DNA of 64,000 nucleotides. Origin: Luteibacter flocculans (GTDB lineage: Bacteria > Pseudomonadota > Gammaproteobacteria > Xanthomonadales > Rhodanobacteraceae). Numbering within the stretch: position 1 is the stretch's first letter; each line of letters opens with the position of its first letter. The DNA lies in the NCBI RefSeq assembly GCF_023612255.1, contig NZ_CP063231.1:3900501-3964500 (forward strand), read 5' to 3'. Below, piece by piece: positions 37,575 to 47,186 of the stretch. The notes below the pieces were generated by a model, which was not told the DNA's origin, searched no databases, and worked only from the letters and a program-made list of their open reading frames with translations. The position numbers and the translations under genes are program-made.

Positions 37575-38920
37575 TGCGTCGTCTCGATCGCTGGCTCGTT
37601 CTTCTCGGTCTCGTGGTGGCCACCGGGTGCATCGGGTTTCTCAGCTCACGGCACAGCTGGACCTTCGACTGGACGCGCGGCGCACGCGCCAGCCTCGCGC
37701 CCGAGAGCGTCGCGGTCCTCGATCGCCTGCCGGGCCCGGTATCGGTGGTGGGCTACATCTCGCCGACCGGCCCCCTTCGGGAACAGATCGCAGCCGTGCT
37801 GGAACGCTATACCCGCGCGAAAAAAGATCTCACGCTGTCCTTCGTCGATCCCGACCTGGATCCGGCCGCCTCGCGCCAATTGGGCATTGCCGGCGACGGC
37901 GCGCTGCTCGTGCGCTATCGGGGGCGCGAGGAGCGCGTCGAAAGCCCGATCAACGAACGCAACCTGTCGAATGCGCTCGAGCGCCTGGCGCGTGGCGGCG
38001 AGCGCATCGTCGCCTTCGTCACGGGCGACGGCGAGCGACAGGCGGACGGGCACGCAAATGCGGACCTCGGCCTCTTCATGAGCCAGGTGGAGCGCCGCGG
38101 CATCCGCGCGGTGCCGCTGAATTTCAGCCAGACCCAGGGCGTCCCCGAGCACACCGATCTCGTCGTGCTCGCCAGCCCGGTCGCACCGTTGCCGGCGGGC
38201 AGCGTCGCCGCACTGGTCGACTACGTGCGTGGCGGCGGCAACCTTCTTTGGCTCACCGAACCGGGCAACGAGGATCTCGGCACCGGCGCGCTGGCGGATG
38301 TGCTCGGCGTACGCGTGCTGCCCGGTGTTCTCGTGGACGGCCAGGGCAGCACGCTCAACGTCAACGACCCGCGTATCGTCGTGGTGGGCGACTACCCCTT
38401 CCACGCCATCACCCGCGCCTTCCGCGATACGACGCTGTTCCCGCAGGTCGCGGCCTTGGCCCAGGTCTCGGATCACGACTGGGCCGTGGTGCCCTTCCTC
38501 CGCTCCGGGGAACGCAGCTGGACGGCGTTTGGCGGCATCGACAACGACCATCCCTCCACCGTCGCCTTCCATCCCGAGGCGGGCGAATTGAAGGGTCCGC
38601 TGGACTTCGCCTTCGCCTTGAACCGGCTGTCGCCCAGCCCGGCCAAGAGCGAGCAGCGCGCGGTCGTCATCGGCGACGGCGACTTCCTCTCCAATACCTA
38701 CGTCGGCAACGGCGGTAACCGCGCGCTTGGCGAACGGGTGCTCGACTGGCTGCTCGGCGACGACGTGCTCGTGGACCTGCCGACGCGCGGTGCGCCGGAT
38801 CGCGTGGTGTCGCTGTCGCAGGACGGCCTGAACGCCCTGAGCTTCACCTTCCTCGTGGCGCTGCCGCTGATCTTGCTCGGCATGGGCGTGGGTATCGCCT
38901 GGCGCCGGAGGCGGCGTTGA
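37571..38920 (+). CDS. GldG-like ABC system auxiliary protein
   Basis: This is a membrane-anchored protein of 449 residues. An N-terminal helix (near 10-27) is followed by a large extracytoplasmic domain similar to the GldG/IFT52-like ABC accessory family (for example VVGYISPTGPLREQIAAVLERY, FVTGDGERQADGHAN, GGNLLWLTEPGN, VIGDGDFLSNTYVGNGGN). It closes with a C-terminal helix, FTFLVALPLILLGMGVGIAW, then basic residues. It works with the ATPase and permease upstream. The role in this organism is unknown; no other gliding genes are seen. Confidence 0.82.
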   Translation: MMRRLDRWLVLLGLVVATGCIGFLSSRHSWTFDWTRGARASLAPESVAVLDRLPGPVSVVGYISPTGPLREQIAAVLERYTRAKKDLTLSFVDPDLDPAASRQLGIAGDGALLVRYRGREERVESPINERNLSNALERLARGGERIVAFVTGDGERQADGHANADLGLFMSQVERRGIRAVPLNFSQTQGVPEHTDLVVLASPVAPLPAGSVAALVDYVRGGGNLLWLTEPGNEDLGTGALADVLGVRVLPGVLVDGQGSTLNVNDPRIVVVGDYPFHAITRAFRDTTLFPQVAALAQVSDHDWAVVPFLRSGERSWTAFGGIDNDHPSTVAFHPEAGELKGPLDFAFALNRLSPSPAKSEQRAVVIGDGDFLSNTYVGNGGNRALGERVLDWLLGDDVLVDLPTRGAPDRVVSLSQDGLNALSFTFLVALPLILLGMGVGIAWRRRRR

Positions 38921-38921
38921 G

Positions 38922-39410
38922 GTGAAGGCGCGACTCATTGGCCTGGTGGCGCTCGTTGTCCTCGTCGCCGCGGTCGCATGGCAGTGGCATGCGGACGAAG
39001 CGGACGCCCAGGCGCATCGGCTCACCGCGCTCGATCCCGACGCGGTCAATCACATCGAGGTCGCGCTGAAGGGACTGCCGCCGGAGCGTTTCGACCGCCG
39101 CGATGGGCGCTGGACGAGCGCCACCGCAGCCACGGACGAAGGGCGGGCAGAGGATCTGGCGGCACTCGCCGCCACGCCGGTGGCGTCATGGCGGCCCGCG
39201 GGCGAATTCGACGCAGCCAAGATCGGCCTGGCACCGCCGGTCGCGGTGCTGACGTTGAACGACACCCGCATCGAGTTCGGCGACATGACGGCGTTGCGCA
39301 AGCAACGCTACGTGCGGGTCGACCGGCAGATCGCCATCGTTCCGGCGCAGGCATTGCCTCGCCCGCCTCGCGCCGACTCGCTGGCAGCCCCCTCGTCCAG
39401 CGCGCGCTGA
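38922..39410 (+). CDS. DUF4340-like membrane-anchored protein
   Basis: This small protein of 162 residues has one N-terminal membrane helix ([18 protein letters not shown]) and a periplasmic domain. DUF4340 proteins typically follow GldG-like genes in this operon type, and the phrase [18 protein letters not shown] fits that family's repeat-like units. At this size it is shorter than many DUF4340 proteins. The start is GTG at 38922, 1 bp after the previous stop. The family call rests partly on context. Confidence 0.65.
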   Translation: MKARLIGLVALVVLVAAVAWQWHADEADAQAHRLTALDPDAVNHIEVALKGLPPERFDRRDGRWTSATAATDEGRAEDLAALAATPVASWRPAGEFDAAKIGLAPPVAVLTLNDTRIEFGDMTALRKQRYVRVDRQIAIVPAQALPRPPRADSLAAPSSSAR

Positions 39411-39460
39411 ACGCGACGACATCGCTTGCGCGGGCGGGCATTCCGCCCCATCTTCGCGTC

Positions 39461-40273
39461 ATGCCTGAACTGCCCGAAGTCGAAACCACGCGCCGCGGTA
39501 TCGCCCCTCACATCGTGGGACGACGCGTCACGGGCGTGGTACTGCGTCGCCCCGACCTGCGCTGGCCCATTCCGCCGGAAGTATCCACGCTGCTCCCCGG
39601 GCAGGTGATCGAGGCCGTTGAACGTCGCGCGAAATATCTCTTGTTGCACACTGCGGCGGGCACCGCACTGCTTCATCTCGGCATGTCGGGCATGCTGCGC
39701 GTCCTCCCCGAGACCACACCGATCGGCAAGCACGACCACGTGGACATCGCCTTCGACACCGGCAACGTGTTGCGCTTCACCGATCCGCGCCGCTTCGGTG
39801 CCCTGCTCTGGCAGATGCCAGGAGAAACGCACGAACTTCTGGAAGGCATCGGACCGGAACCGCTCACCGACGATTTCGACGGCGACGTGTTGTGGCGACT
39901 CTCGCGAGGCCGGTCGGCTGCGGTGAAAACCTTCCTGATGGACAACGCGGTCGTCGTAGGCGTCGGCAATATCTACGCGAGCGAGGCCTTGTTCGCTGCA
40001 GGCATCGATCCCCGCCGCGCAGCGGGAAAGGTCTCGCGCGAGCGCTACGCACGGCTTGCCGCCGAGGTGAAACGCATCCTGGCCTATGCGATCGATCGCG
40101 GCGGCACGACGCTTCGCGACTTTCTCGCACCGGACGGCGCGCCGGGTTACTTCTTTCAGGAACTCTTCGTGTACGGACGTGCCGGCGACGCGTGCAAGGT
40201 CTGTGGCCATCCGGTGCGCGTGGTGACGCTCGGTCAGCGCGCGTCGTTCTACTGCGCAACCTGCCAGAAGTAG
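39461..40273 (+). CDS. mutM: Formamidopyrimidine-DNA glycosylase
   Basis: This base-excision repair enzyme removes 8-oxoguanine and formamidopyrimidines (270 residues). The catalytic N-terminus (M)[12 protein letters not shown] is intact, with Pro2 and Glu3. The strand-separating and helix-two-turn-helix region includes [19 protein letters not shown]. The C-terminal zinc finger has CKVCG and CATCQ. The ATG at 39461 is fixed by the need for Pro2. A second repair glycosylase (ung) is encoded at 6 kb. Confidence 0.97.
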   Translation: MPELPEVETTRRGIAPHIVGRRVTGVVLRRPDLRWPIPPEVSTLLPGQVIEAVERRAKYLLLHTAAGTALLHLGMSGMLRVLPETTPIGKHDHVDIAFDTGNVLRFTDPRRFGALLWQMPGETHELLEGIGPEPLTDDFDGDVLWRLSRGRSAAVKTFLMDNAVVVGVGNIYASEALFAAGIDPRRAAGKVSRERYARLAAEVKRILAYAIDRGGTTLRDFLAPDGAPGYFFQELFVYGRAGDACKVCGHPVRVVTLGQRASFYCATCQK

Positions 40274-40364
40274 CGCGGACTACAACGCGAGTCGGCCTAG
40301 CCTGACGGCGGGGCACGGGCGAGGGTTTCTAGACTTCCCTCTCCCCACCCACGGAAGGCATGCC

Positions 40365-41294
40365 ATGAACCTCGCCCACGTCGCCGCAGGATGCCTCGGC
40401 CTGCTTGCGTTGTCGTTTCACACCGGCAACGCCCTAGCCACTACACCGACAGACACCACACAGAGCTTCGACCGCTACAGTTGGGTCACGACCCACAACG
40501 CGTTCTCGTACAACGGCATGCTGCCGAACCAAAGCCAGTCGATCGCGCAGCAGCTACGCGAAGGTGTGCGCGGCCTCATGCTCGATCTGCATTACAGCAA
40601 TGGACGCGTGCGCCTGTGTCACAACGTCTGTACCAGCGCGTCGTCCATGACGTTCGCCGATCTCGTCAACGACACCTTGCTGCCGTTCCTCGACGCCGAT
40701 CCGAACGCAATTCTCACGCTTCAATTAGACGACTTCACCGATCGCCGCCAGCTTCGCGCTGAGTTCGACCATATGCCGGAACTCGTCGGCAAGACATTCG
40801 ATCCTTACGCCTGGCAAACCGACACGTGGCCGACCTACGACGAGATCGTCAAGAGCGGCCAGCGCATCCTCATCTTCACTCTCAACCGCGATCAGAGCGG
40901 CACCTTCTTCACGCGTGCGGGCGGCGTGCACATCATGCCCAGCGAGGACTTCACGGTGGAAAACTACTGGAGCCTCGGCACCGTGTCGCTGACGCACGAT
41001 TACCGCTGCTACAGCCGATGGGGCGAGAACGTGGTGCCGCTGCGGCGCGCAGAGATTCCCGGCAAGCCGGGTTGGCGACCGTTGTTCACGATGAATCAGT
41101 TCCACGGCGTGCCGTCCGCGTCGCACGCCGAGAAAGACAACAACTTCGCGGCATTGCACGAGCGTTACGTCGGCTGGTGTCGCCCGGCCGCCATGCGCAA
41201 GCCGAACTACGTGGCGGTGGATTTCCACGAACGTGGCGACGTGGATGCCTTCGTGGAATGGCTCGGCATGCAGCCGGCCGACGCCTCGCCCTGA
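40365..41294 (+). CDS. Secreted PI-PLC-like phosphodiesterase
   Basis: This exported protein of 309 residues has a signal peptide (about 1-25, ending GNALA) and a phosphatidylinositol-specific phospholipase C X-domain. The two catalytic His are seen in SWVTTHNAFSYNG and in LCHNVC, around the acidic strand GLMLDLHY. Bacterial PI-PLCs cleave phosphatidylinositol, a lipid mostly of eukaryotic membranes, so a role against or on eukaryotic hosts is possible. It is a single gene; regulation is not evident. Confidence 0.8.
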   Translation: MNLAHVAAGCLGLLALSFHTGNALATTPTDTTQSFDRYSWVTTHNAFSYNGMLPNQSQSIAQQLREGVRGLMLDLHYSNGRVRLCHNVCTSASSMTFADLVNDTLLPFLDADPNAILTLQLDDFTDRRQLRAEFDHMPELVGKTFDPYAWQTDTWPTYDEIVKSGQRILIFTLNRDQSGTFFTRAGGVHIMPSEDFTVENYWSLGTVSLTHDYRCYSRWGENVVPLRRAEIPGKPGWRPLFTMNQFHGVPSASHAEKDNNFAALHERYVGWCRPAAMRKPNYVAVDFHERGDVDAFVEWLGMQPADASP

Positions 41295-41319
41295 CCGGGC
41301 AAGGCGTCGTAGCCAGACC

Positions 41320-42093
41320 TCAGTCGGGCCAGCGCATGGCCGCGTGAGTGTTGTTGAAGCGAGGGTCTTCCTCGTCGCCTGACAAGGTGACGGCCAGACC
41401 ACCCGCCACGCCATCCACTTCGATTCGCTGCTCGGGGTCGAACTGGGCGCCCAGCGCGCCCAGTTCCACGAAGCTTTCGGCCAGCGCTCCGGCCCGATCG
41501 ATCTCGCGGTCGGGCACGTTGGTCAGGCTGACGTCCGGGCGGCCGAACTTGCGCATGCCGCGCGTTCGGATCCATGAACGCCCCTTGCCCTCTTCCGGGC
41601 TGCACAGGATCAGCACGTGGTGCCGGGGCGGCGCGCCGCCAGGCACGAGGTAGTGCTCACGCCAACCGGCCGCGTCGAACAACGTCAGGATCTGCGGATC
41701 GACCACCGCCTTGCCGCCCACATCGGTCAGCGCGGCGACCACGCCAAGCGTGTCGCGCAGGTAATCGAGCGTGGACTTGTCCGGAAAGCGGCCACGGATG
41801 GCGATCACATGAGGCGCGCTACGGGCCGCCTCATAGGCGTCCGGATTGTCTTCGCGCAGCAACTCACCAAGCGCGCCGGAGAGCGGATAACCCTCCCACT
41901 TCGCGAGCACCGCATTCTGGACACGCTGCAATTCCACGCCCTCGGGAAGCCCGGGGCTGCCGTAGCGGGCGGCAGGTATGGCGAGATCCTCGGGGAAGGC
42001 GCCAAACACGAAGAACAGCAGGACCGCCTGCTCATCGTTCGGTTGCCAGTAGGGGCGCGGCCATTCGGCGGCGTGGGTCGTCGTCTCGGTCAC
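41320..42093 (-). CDS. Uncharacterised protein coupled to tdk
   Basis: This cytoplasmic protein of 257 residues is not recognised. It has no signal peptide or membrane helix. Notable stretches are [22 protein letters not shown] near the N-terminus and the C-terminal [20 protein letters not shown]. It starts within the tdk stop region (4-bp overlap), so it is co-translated with thymidine kinase. Codon use is like its neighbours. No function is proposed. Confidence 0.8.
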   Translation of the reverse strand: MTETTTHAAEWPRPYWQPNDEQAVLLFFVFGAFPEDLAIPAARYGSPGLPEGVELQRVQNAVLAKWEGYPLSGALGELLREDNPDAYEAARSAPHVIAIRGRFPDKSTLDYLRDTLGVVAALTDVGGKAVVDPQILTLFDAAGWREHYLVPGGAPPRHHVLILCSPEEGKGRSWIRTRGMRKFGRPDVSLTNVPDREIDRAGALAESFVELGALGAQFDPEQRIEVDGVAGGLAVTLSGDEEDPRFNNTHAAMRWPD

Positions 42094-42743
42094 GCGTGGG
42101 TTCCTTCATCGGGATCGTTTTCGCCGAGCGGCAGCACAGGCTGCTGCAACTCGATACGGCCGTCGCCACCGGTAATGCTCTTGAACTCGGCGCGGCTCAC
42201 GGAGACATAGCGGTCGTTGCCGCCGATCTCAACCTGGGGCCCCTGGGTGACCGCCCGGCCGTGTTCATCCACGCGGACGACCATGGTGGCCTTCTTCCCG
42301 GAGTGACAGATCGTCTTGATTTCCTCGAGATCGTCGGCCCAGGCGAGGAGGTACTTGCTGCCCTCGAACAGCTCGCCGCGGAAGTCGGTACGCAGCCCGT
42401 AGGCCAGCACGGGGATGCCCAGCCGGTCCACCACGTCGGAAAGCTGCCAGACCTGCGCCTTGCTCATGAACTGGGACTCGTCCACCAGCACGCAGTGGAG
42501 CGCGCCGCGCCGCGCGATGTCGCCTTCGACCATCGCGAAGAGGTCGTCGTCCGCAGCGAAGCGCATGGCGCGGGCCTGCAGGCCGATCCGCGAGGCGACG
42601 ATGCCCTCGCCGAAGCGATGGTCCAGCGCGGGCGTGAGAATCAACGTGCGCATGCCGCGCTCGTGGTAGTTGTGCGCGCTCTGCAGCAGCGTCGTGGTCT
42701 TGCCGGCATTCATCGCCGAATAATAGAAATAGAGCTTGGCCAT
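42090..42743 (-). CDS. tdk: Thymidine kinase
   Basis: This salvage enzyme phosphorylates thymidine (217 residues). The P-loop is [12 protein letters not shown], the Walker B-like site is VLVDESQFM, and the thymidine lasso region contains [11 protein letters not shown]. The zinc site of the family is reduced: TICHSGKK keeps one Cys, and the positions usually Cys at the end of the lid read Ser, so zinc binding is probably lost. The ATG at 42743 (MAKLYFYYS) is chosen; a longer frame to 42830 crosses into the region upstream of rep. Confidence 0.95.
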   Translation of the reverse strand: MAKLYFYYSAMNAGKTTTLLQSAHNYHERGMRTLILTPALDHRFGEGIVASRIGLQARAMRFAADDDLFAMVEGDIARRGALHCVLVDESQFMSKAQVWQLSDVVDRLGIPVLAYGLRTDFRGELFEGSKYLLAWADDLEEIKTICHSGKKATMVVRVDEHGRAVTQGPQVEIGGNDRYVSVSRAEFKSITGGDGRIELQQPVLPLGENDPDEGTHA

Positions 42744-42869
42744 GCCCGACTCGGTGCGATCACAGCCTCCTATGGTAGCGAAAAGCGGGCCGGAGGCCGG
42801 CTCAGCCCGACTCAACCCCGCGCCGCGCACCTGCTACCATGCGTGGCCTCGCCCGTCCCGGTCGACACC

Positions 42870-44864
42870 ATGCTCAATCCGCAACAACACGCGGCTGTCG
42901 AATACTGCGACGGCCCTCTCCTCGTGCTGGCCGGCGCCGGCTCCGGCAAGACCCGGGTCATCACGGAAAAGATCTCGCACCTCATTTCGCGCCGTCACCT
43001 GGCCGCGGAGAAGATTGCCGCCATCACCTTCACCAACAAGGCGGCGAAGGAAATGCGCGAGCGCGTGGGTCGGCTGATCTCGGAAAGCGCCGCGAAGGCG
43101 CTCACCGTGTGCACCTTCCATGCCTTGGGTCTCAAGTTCCTGCAGATCGAGCATGATCGGGCGCGGCTGCGTCGTGGGTTCTCCGTGCTCGACGCGGACG
43201 ACAGCGCCAACATGATCAAGGAGCTTTCGCCCAAGGGCGTGAAGCCCGAAGTGATCCTCGGCATCCGCAACCTGGTCGGTCGCGCCAAGAACGCCGGCAT
43301 GACCCCCGAGGAAGCCATGGCGGCGGCGCGCAGCCCGCGCGAGATCGAGGCCGCCACTATCTACGACCTGTACCAGCAGCGACTCGCGGCATTCAATGCC
43401 GTGGACTTCGATGACCTGATCCGCCTGCCGCTGCGCATTCTGGAGACGGACGACGAGGCGCGTGCCATCTGGCAGGAGCGCCTCCGTTACCTGCTGGTAG
43501 ACGAATATCAGGACACCAACGACGCACAGTACCGATTGCTCAAGGCCATCGCCGGACCGAAGGCGCGCTTTACCTGCGTGGGCGACGACGACCAGAGCAT
43601 CTATGCGTGGCGCGGCGCCAACCCGGAAAACATCGACCAGCTAGGCCGTGATTTTCCGAACCTGCGTGTGATCAAGCTGGAACAGAACTACCGCTGCGCG
43701 AAGCGCATCCTCCGCGCCGCGAACCACCTCATCGCCAACAACCCGCACGTACACGAGAAGAAGCTCTGGAGCGACCACCTCGAAGGTCCACCCATCCGCG
43801 TGCTGGAATGCAAGGACAACGAGCACGAGGCCGAGCGCATCGCCGCCATCGCAGCCAACCTGCACGAGAAGTACAAGGACAAGGGCGTTCGCTGGGACGA
43901 TTTCTGCATCCTCTATCGCGGCAATTTCCAGGCGCGAGCCCTCGAGAAGGCACTGCGCCTGGCGCGCGTGCCGTACCACCTGAGTGGCGCGCTCTCGTTC
44001 CTCGACCGCGCGGAGGTAAAGGACATCCTCTGCTACCTGCGCCTGCTCACGAATCCCACCGACGATGCGGCGTTCCTGCGCGTGGTCAACGTGCCGAAGC
44101 GCGAGATCGGTGCAACGTCGCTGGAGAAACTCGGTCAGGCAGCCCAGTCGCGCAACGCATCGCTGCTGGATGCCGCGCGCAGCGACGCCGTACTGAAGAC
44201 CCTTTCGCCACGTCCTGCTTCCGCATTGGCAGGCTTCGCGCGGCTGATGGACGAGTTACGCAGCCATGCCGTGCACGAAAGCGCGGCGGACCTCGTCAAC
44301 ACGGTGATCGAGAAGACCGGCTACGGCGCGCAGATCGCTGCCACGACACCCGACGAGACCTTGCGCGAACGCCGCCTCGGCAATCTGCGCGAGCTGGTCG
44401 ACTGGTTCCGCGCCATGGGCAAGGACGGCGGACGCACCGGCGACATCGCCGCGCAGTTGGCGCTGCTCAGCCACGCCGATCGGGACGACCCCGGCAATGC
44501 GCTGCGCATGATGACGCTGCACTCGGCGAAAGGCCTCGAATTCCGCTTCGTCTTCATCGTGGGTTGCGAGGACGGCACCTTGCCGCACGAAGGCGCCATC
44601 GACGAGGGCCGCCTGGATGAGGAGCGCCGGCTGATGTACGTGGGCATCACGCGTGCGAAGGAAATGCTGACACTGTCGTTCGCGGCGAAGTCGCGCAAGT
44701 ACGGCGAGATCCTGTCCAACGATCCCAGCCGCTTCCTGCAGGAGCTGCCGCAGGACGACCTGCACTGGGACGGCAAGGACCCGGAAGCCGACGCCGAGGT
44801 CAAGAAGGAAACCGCTGCAACGCACATGGCGCGCATCCGCGCCATGCTTGCCGGCAATCCCTAG
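42870..44864 (+). CDS. rep: ATP-dependent DNA helicase Rep
   Basis: This superfamily-1 3'-5' helicase helps replication forks through obstacles (664 residues; E. coli Rep has 673). Motifs in order are LAGAGSGKTRVI (I), TFTNKAAKEMRERV (Ia), VDEYQDTN (II), GDDDQSIYAWRGA (III), LEQNYR (IV), TLHSAKGLEFRFVF (V) and YVGITRAKEML (VI). The start at 42870 matches the Rep N-terminus (LNPQQHAAVEY). The frame is open far upstream but non-homologous. It is divergent from tdk. Confidence 0.95.
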   Translation: MLNPQQHAAVEYCDGPLLVLAGAGSGKTRVITEKISHLISRRHLAAEKIAAITFTNKAAKEMRERVGRLISESAAKALTVCTFHALGLKFLQIEHDRARLRRGFSVLDADDSANMIKELSPKGVKPEVILGIRNLVGRAKNAGMTPEEAMAAARSPREIEAATIYDLYQQRLAAFNAVDFDDLIRLPLRILETDDEARAIWQERLRYLLVDEYQDTNDAQYRLLKAIAGPKARFTCVGDDDQSIYAWRGANPENIDQLGRDFPNLRVIKLEQNYRCAKRILRAANHLIANNPHVHEKKLWSDHLEGPPIRVLECKDNEHEAERIAAIAANLHEKYKDKGVRWDDFCILYRGNFQARALEKALRLARVPYHLSGALSFLDRAEVKDILCYLRLLTNPTDDAAFLRVVNVPKREIGATSLEKLGQAAQSRNASLLDAARSDAVLKTLSPRPASALAGFARLMDELRSHAVHESAADLVNTVIEKTGYGAQIAATTPDETLRERRLGNLRELVDWFRAMGKDGGRTGDIAAQLALLSHADRDDPGNALRMMTLHSAKGLEFRFVFIVGCEDGTLPHEGAIDEGRLDEERRLMYVGITRAKEMLTLSFAAKSRKYGEILSNDPSRFLQELPQDDLHWDGKDPEADAEVKKETAATHMARIRAMLAGNP

Positions 44865-44870
44865 TACAGG

Positions 44871-45890
44871 CTAGACGAGCCCCTCGCCTTCGAGTTCGCT
44901 CTTGAGATAGGCGTAGTAGATGGGCGCGGCGACGAGGCCGGCGAGCCCGAAGGCCGCCTCGAACACGAGCATCGCCACCAGCAGTTCCCAGGTGCGTGCA
45001 CGGATCTGCCCGCCGACGATGCGCGCGTTGAGGAAGTATTCCAGCTTGTGCACGACGATAAGGAAGGCGAGCGCGGCCACGCCGACCCACAACGACACGG
45101 AAAGGCCCGCGATCGTCACCAGCGTGTTCGATATGAGATTGCCGACCACGGGTAGCAGACCGACCACGAAGGTAGCGATGACCAGCGTCTTCGCCAGCGG
45201 CACATGGATGCCGAAACACGGCAGTGCGACGAGAAGAAACAGTGCGGCCAGTGCGGTATTGATGGCCGAGATTTTCAGCTGCGCGAAGATGATGTTGTGA
45301 AACGCATGCGCCAGGCGCGCGGTGCGCGTCGACAGTTCGAACGACAGCGGCTTGGTCGGTCGTCCACCCGACCCATGCGACACGGCCACGATGGCGCCGA
45401 GCACGAGCCCGATGAGGATATGCGCGAACACGCGCGCGGCCGTGGTGCCCACCAGGCGCAGATCGCCCGCGTGATCGTGCGCCCAGGTCATGCCCTGGTC
45501 GCGGAAGTCGATGAAGCTATCCGGCAGGTTCGCCGTCAACCACGCGGGCAGTTGCTCGTGGGCCTTGGTGAGCAAGGGCAGCAGCTTCGTGTCCCACAGC
45601 TCTTGGGGATCGCCTAGATCGCGCCGGTAGAAAGTGAGCGCAGCCACCACGATCAGGATGATGGCGCCCACCACGACGACGGTGACGACCGCTACGGCAA
45701 TCGGCCGCGCACGCTCACTTGGAGCGATGCGGCGAATGAGCGGCGTGAGCGCCTCGACCACCTCGTAGACCAACAGCCCCGCCAGCAATGCGGAAATCAG
45801 GTGAAGCATGAGAACGCCCCACAAGGCCAGCGCCGCCAGGATATAGGTGGCGATGCGAATGGCGCGGGTGTCTCCGGCGGTACCGAGCAT
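44871..45890 (-). CDS. AI-2E family transporter-like membrane protein (copy 1)
   Basis: This 339-residue inner-membrane protein of the AI-2E (TqsA/PerM/YdiK) family has about seven to eight hydrophobic helices, for example YILAALALWGVLMLHLISALLAG-like segments at the start and the NIIFAQLKISAINTALAALFLL core motif. It ends in a hydrophobic GLAGLVAAPIYYAYLKSEL segment. The family includes exporters and Na+/H+ antiporters; the substrate here is unknown. It is followed upstream by a close paralogue. Confidence 0.85.
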   Translation of the reverse strand: MLGTAGDTRAIRIATYILAALALWGVLMLHLISALLAGLLVYEVVEALTPLIRRIAPSERARPIAVAVVTVVVVGAIILIVVAALTFYRRDLGDPQELWDTKLLPLLTKAHEQLPAWLTANLPDSFIDFRDQGMTWAHDHAGDLRLVGTTAARVFAHILIGLVLGAIVAVSHGSGGRPTKPLSFELSTRTARLAHAFHNIIFAQLKISAINTALAALFLLVALPCFGIHVPLAKTLVIATFVVGLLPVVGNLISNTLVTIAGLSVSLWVGVAALAFLIVVHKLEYFLNARIVGGQIRARTWELLVAMLVFEAAFGLAGLVAAPIYYAYLKSELEGEGLV

Positions 45891-45979
45891 GCTGCAACTC
45901 CTCGAATGTGCGGCGATTCCAGCAGCCAGGCGATGAAAGCGAGATCAAGCGCCGCCGATGCCCCTGCGCCTGGCTAACG

Positions 45980-46999
45980 CTAGATAAGGTGCTCGGCTTC
46001 CAGCTCTGCCTTCAGATAGGCATAGAAGATCGGTGCGGCCACCACGCCCGGCAAGCCGAACGCCGCCTCGAACAACAGCATCGCCACCAGCAGTTCCCAC
46101 GCCCGGGCGCGAATCTGGCTACCGACGATCCGCGCGTTGAGGAAGTATTCGAACTTGTGAATGACGATGAGGAACGCGAGCGCCCCCAGGCCGACGTAAA
46201 GCGACACCGACAACCCGACGATGGTGATGGCGGTGTTCGACAACAGATTGCCGATCACAGGCAGCAGCCCGACGACGAAGGTAATGACGATCAGCGTCTT
46301 GGTCAGCGGAAGATGCACGCCGAACAGAGGCAACACGCCGACGAGGTAGATCGCCGTGAACAACGTGTTGAACAGCGAGATCTTGATCTGCGCGAAGACG
46401 ATGTTGTGGAAGGCATCGGCCAGACGGGCGCTGCGCAGGCTGAGCTCCGCGGCAAACGGCCCCACCTGATGCGTCGGCCGCGTGCGGCTGAGCGCCACGA
46501 TCGCACCGAGCACCAGGCCGATGATGATGTGCACCACGACGCGCACGGCCTCCTTGCCGGCCAACTGAAGCGTCACCGCATGCGAGCGAACCCAGTCCAT
46601 CGCGGTGATGCGCAAGGCTTCCACGCTGTCGGGCAGACGGTCGACCACGGCCTGCGGCAATTGCTGCCGGGCGCGCTCCACCAGCGGCATGAGCCGGTTC
46701 TGCCAGAGCTCCTCGGGGTTGCCGATCTCGTTGCGGAAGAAGCTGATGCCGCCAAGCACCAACAAGGTGAGCAAGCCCACCACGATGACGCCGACCAGCG
46801 CGACGGCGAGCACGCGCGCGCGATCGCCCGAAAGCCGCCGACCCATGAGCGGCGCAGTGGAGACCACCACCTCATAGACCAGCAGGCCCGCCAGCAGGGC
46901 AGGCAGCAGGCGCAGATATAGGACGAGGAACAGGCCGAGTCCGGCGGCGATGTAACTGGCGATGCGCACGGCGTGCGTCCGCGAGGGGGCGGCTTCCAT
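45980..46999 (-). CDS. AI-2E family transporter-like membrane protein (copy 2)
   Basis: This tandem paralogue of the 44.9 kb gene has the same length (339 residues) and the same architecture; the C-terminal third is almost the same (FLNARIVGxQIRARxWELLVAML). Differences concentrate in the loop near residues 90-150. The two genes are 89 bp apart on the same strand, evidence of an older duplication kept as a pair, perhaps acting together. Confidence 0.85.
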   Translation of the reverse strand: MEAAPSRTHAVRIASYIAAGLGLFLVLYLRLLPALLAGLLVYEVVVSTAPLMGRRLSGDRARVLAVALVGVIVVGLLTLLVLGGISFFRNEIGNPEELWQNRLMPLVERARQQLPQAVVDRLPDSVEALRITAMDWVRSHAVTLQLAGKEAVRVVVHIIIGLVLGAIVALSRTRPTHQVGPFAAELSLRSARLADAFHNIVFAQIKISLFNTLFTAIYLVGVLPLFGVHLPLTKTLIVITFVVGLLPVIGNLLSNTAITIVGLSVSLYVGLGALAFLIVIHKFEYFLNARIVGSQIRARAWELLVAMLLFEAAFGLPGVVAAPIFYAYLKAELEAEHLI

Positions 47000-47186
47000 G
47001 AGCGGTCTCGTCGTGGATGAGGGCGCAGTCTGTCAGGACGTGGGGGCCGGGCGCCAGAGGTGGCGACTAGCTGTTATTCGTCACCGGGTAGCGGTGGCAT
47101 CCCTAGGCCCCCGTCGTCACGCTGTCGTAAACTCGCTCGACAATCGCCGCCCCACGGGCGCGGTGCCCGTTTTGCCAGGGGTTCCC

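Noticed and set aside
41574-42869. Upstream in-frame extension of rep by about 430 codons
   Set aside because: It crosses the tdk gene on the other strand, and the homology to Rep begins only at 42870.
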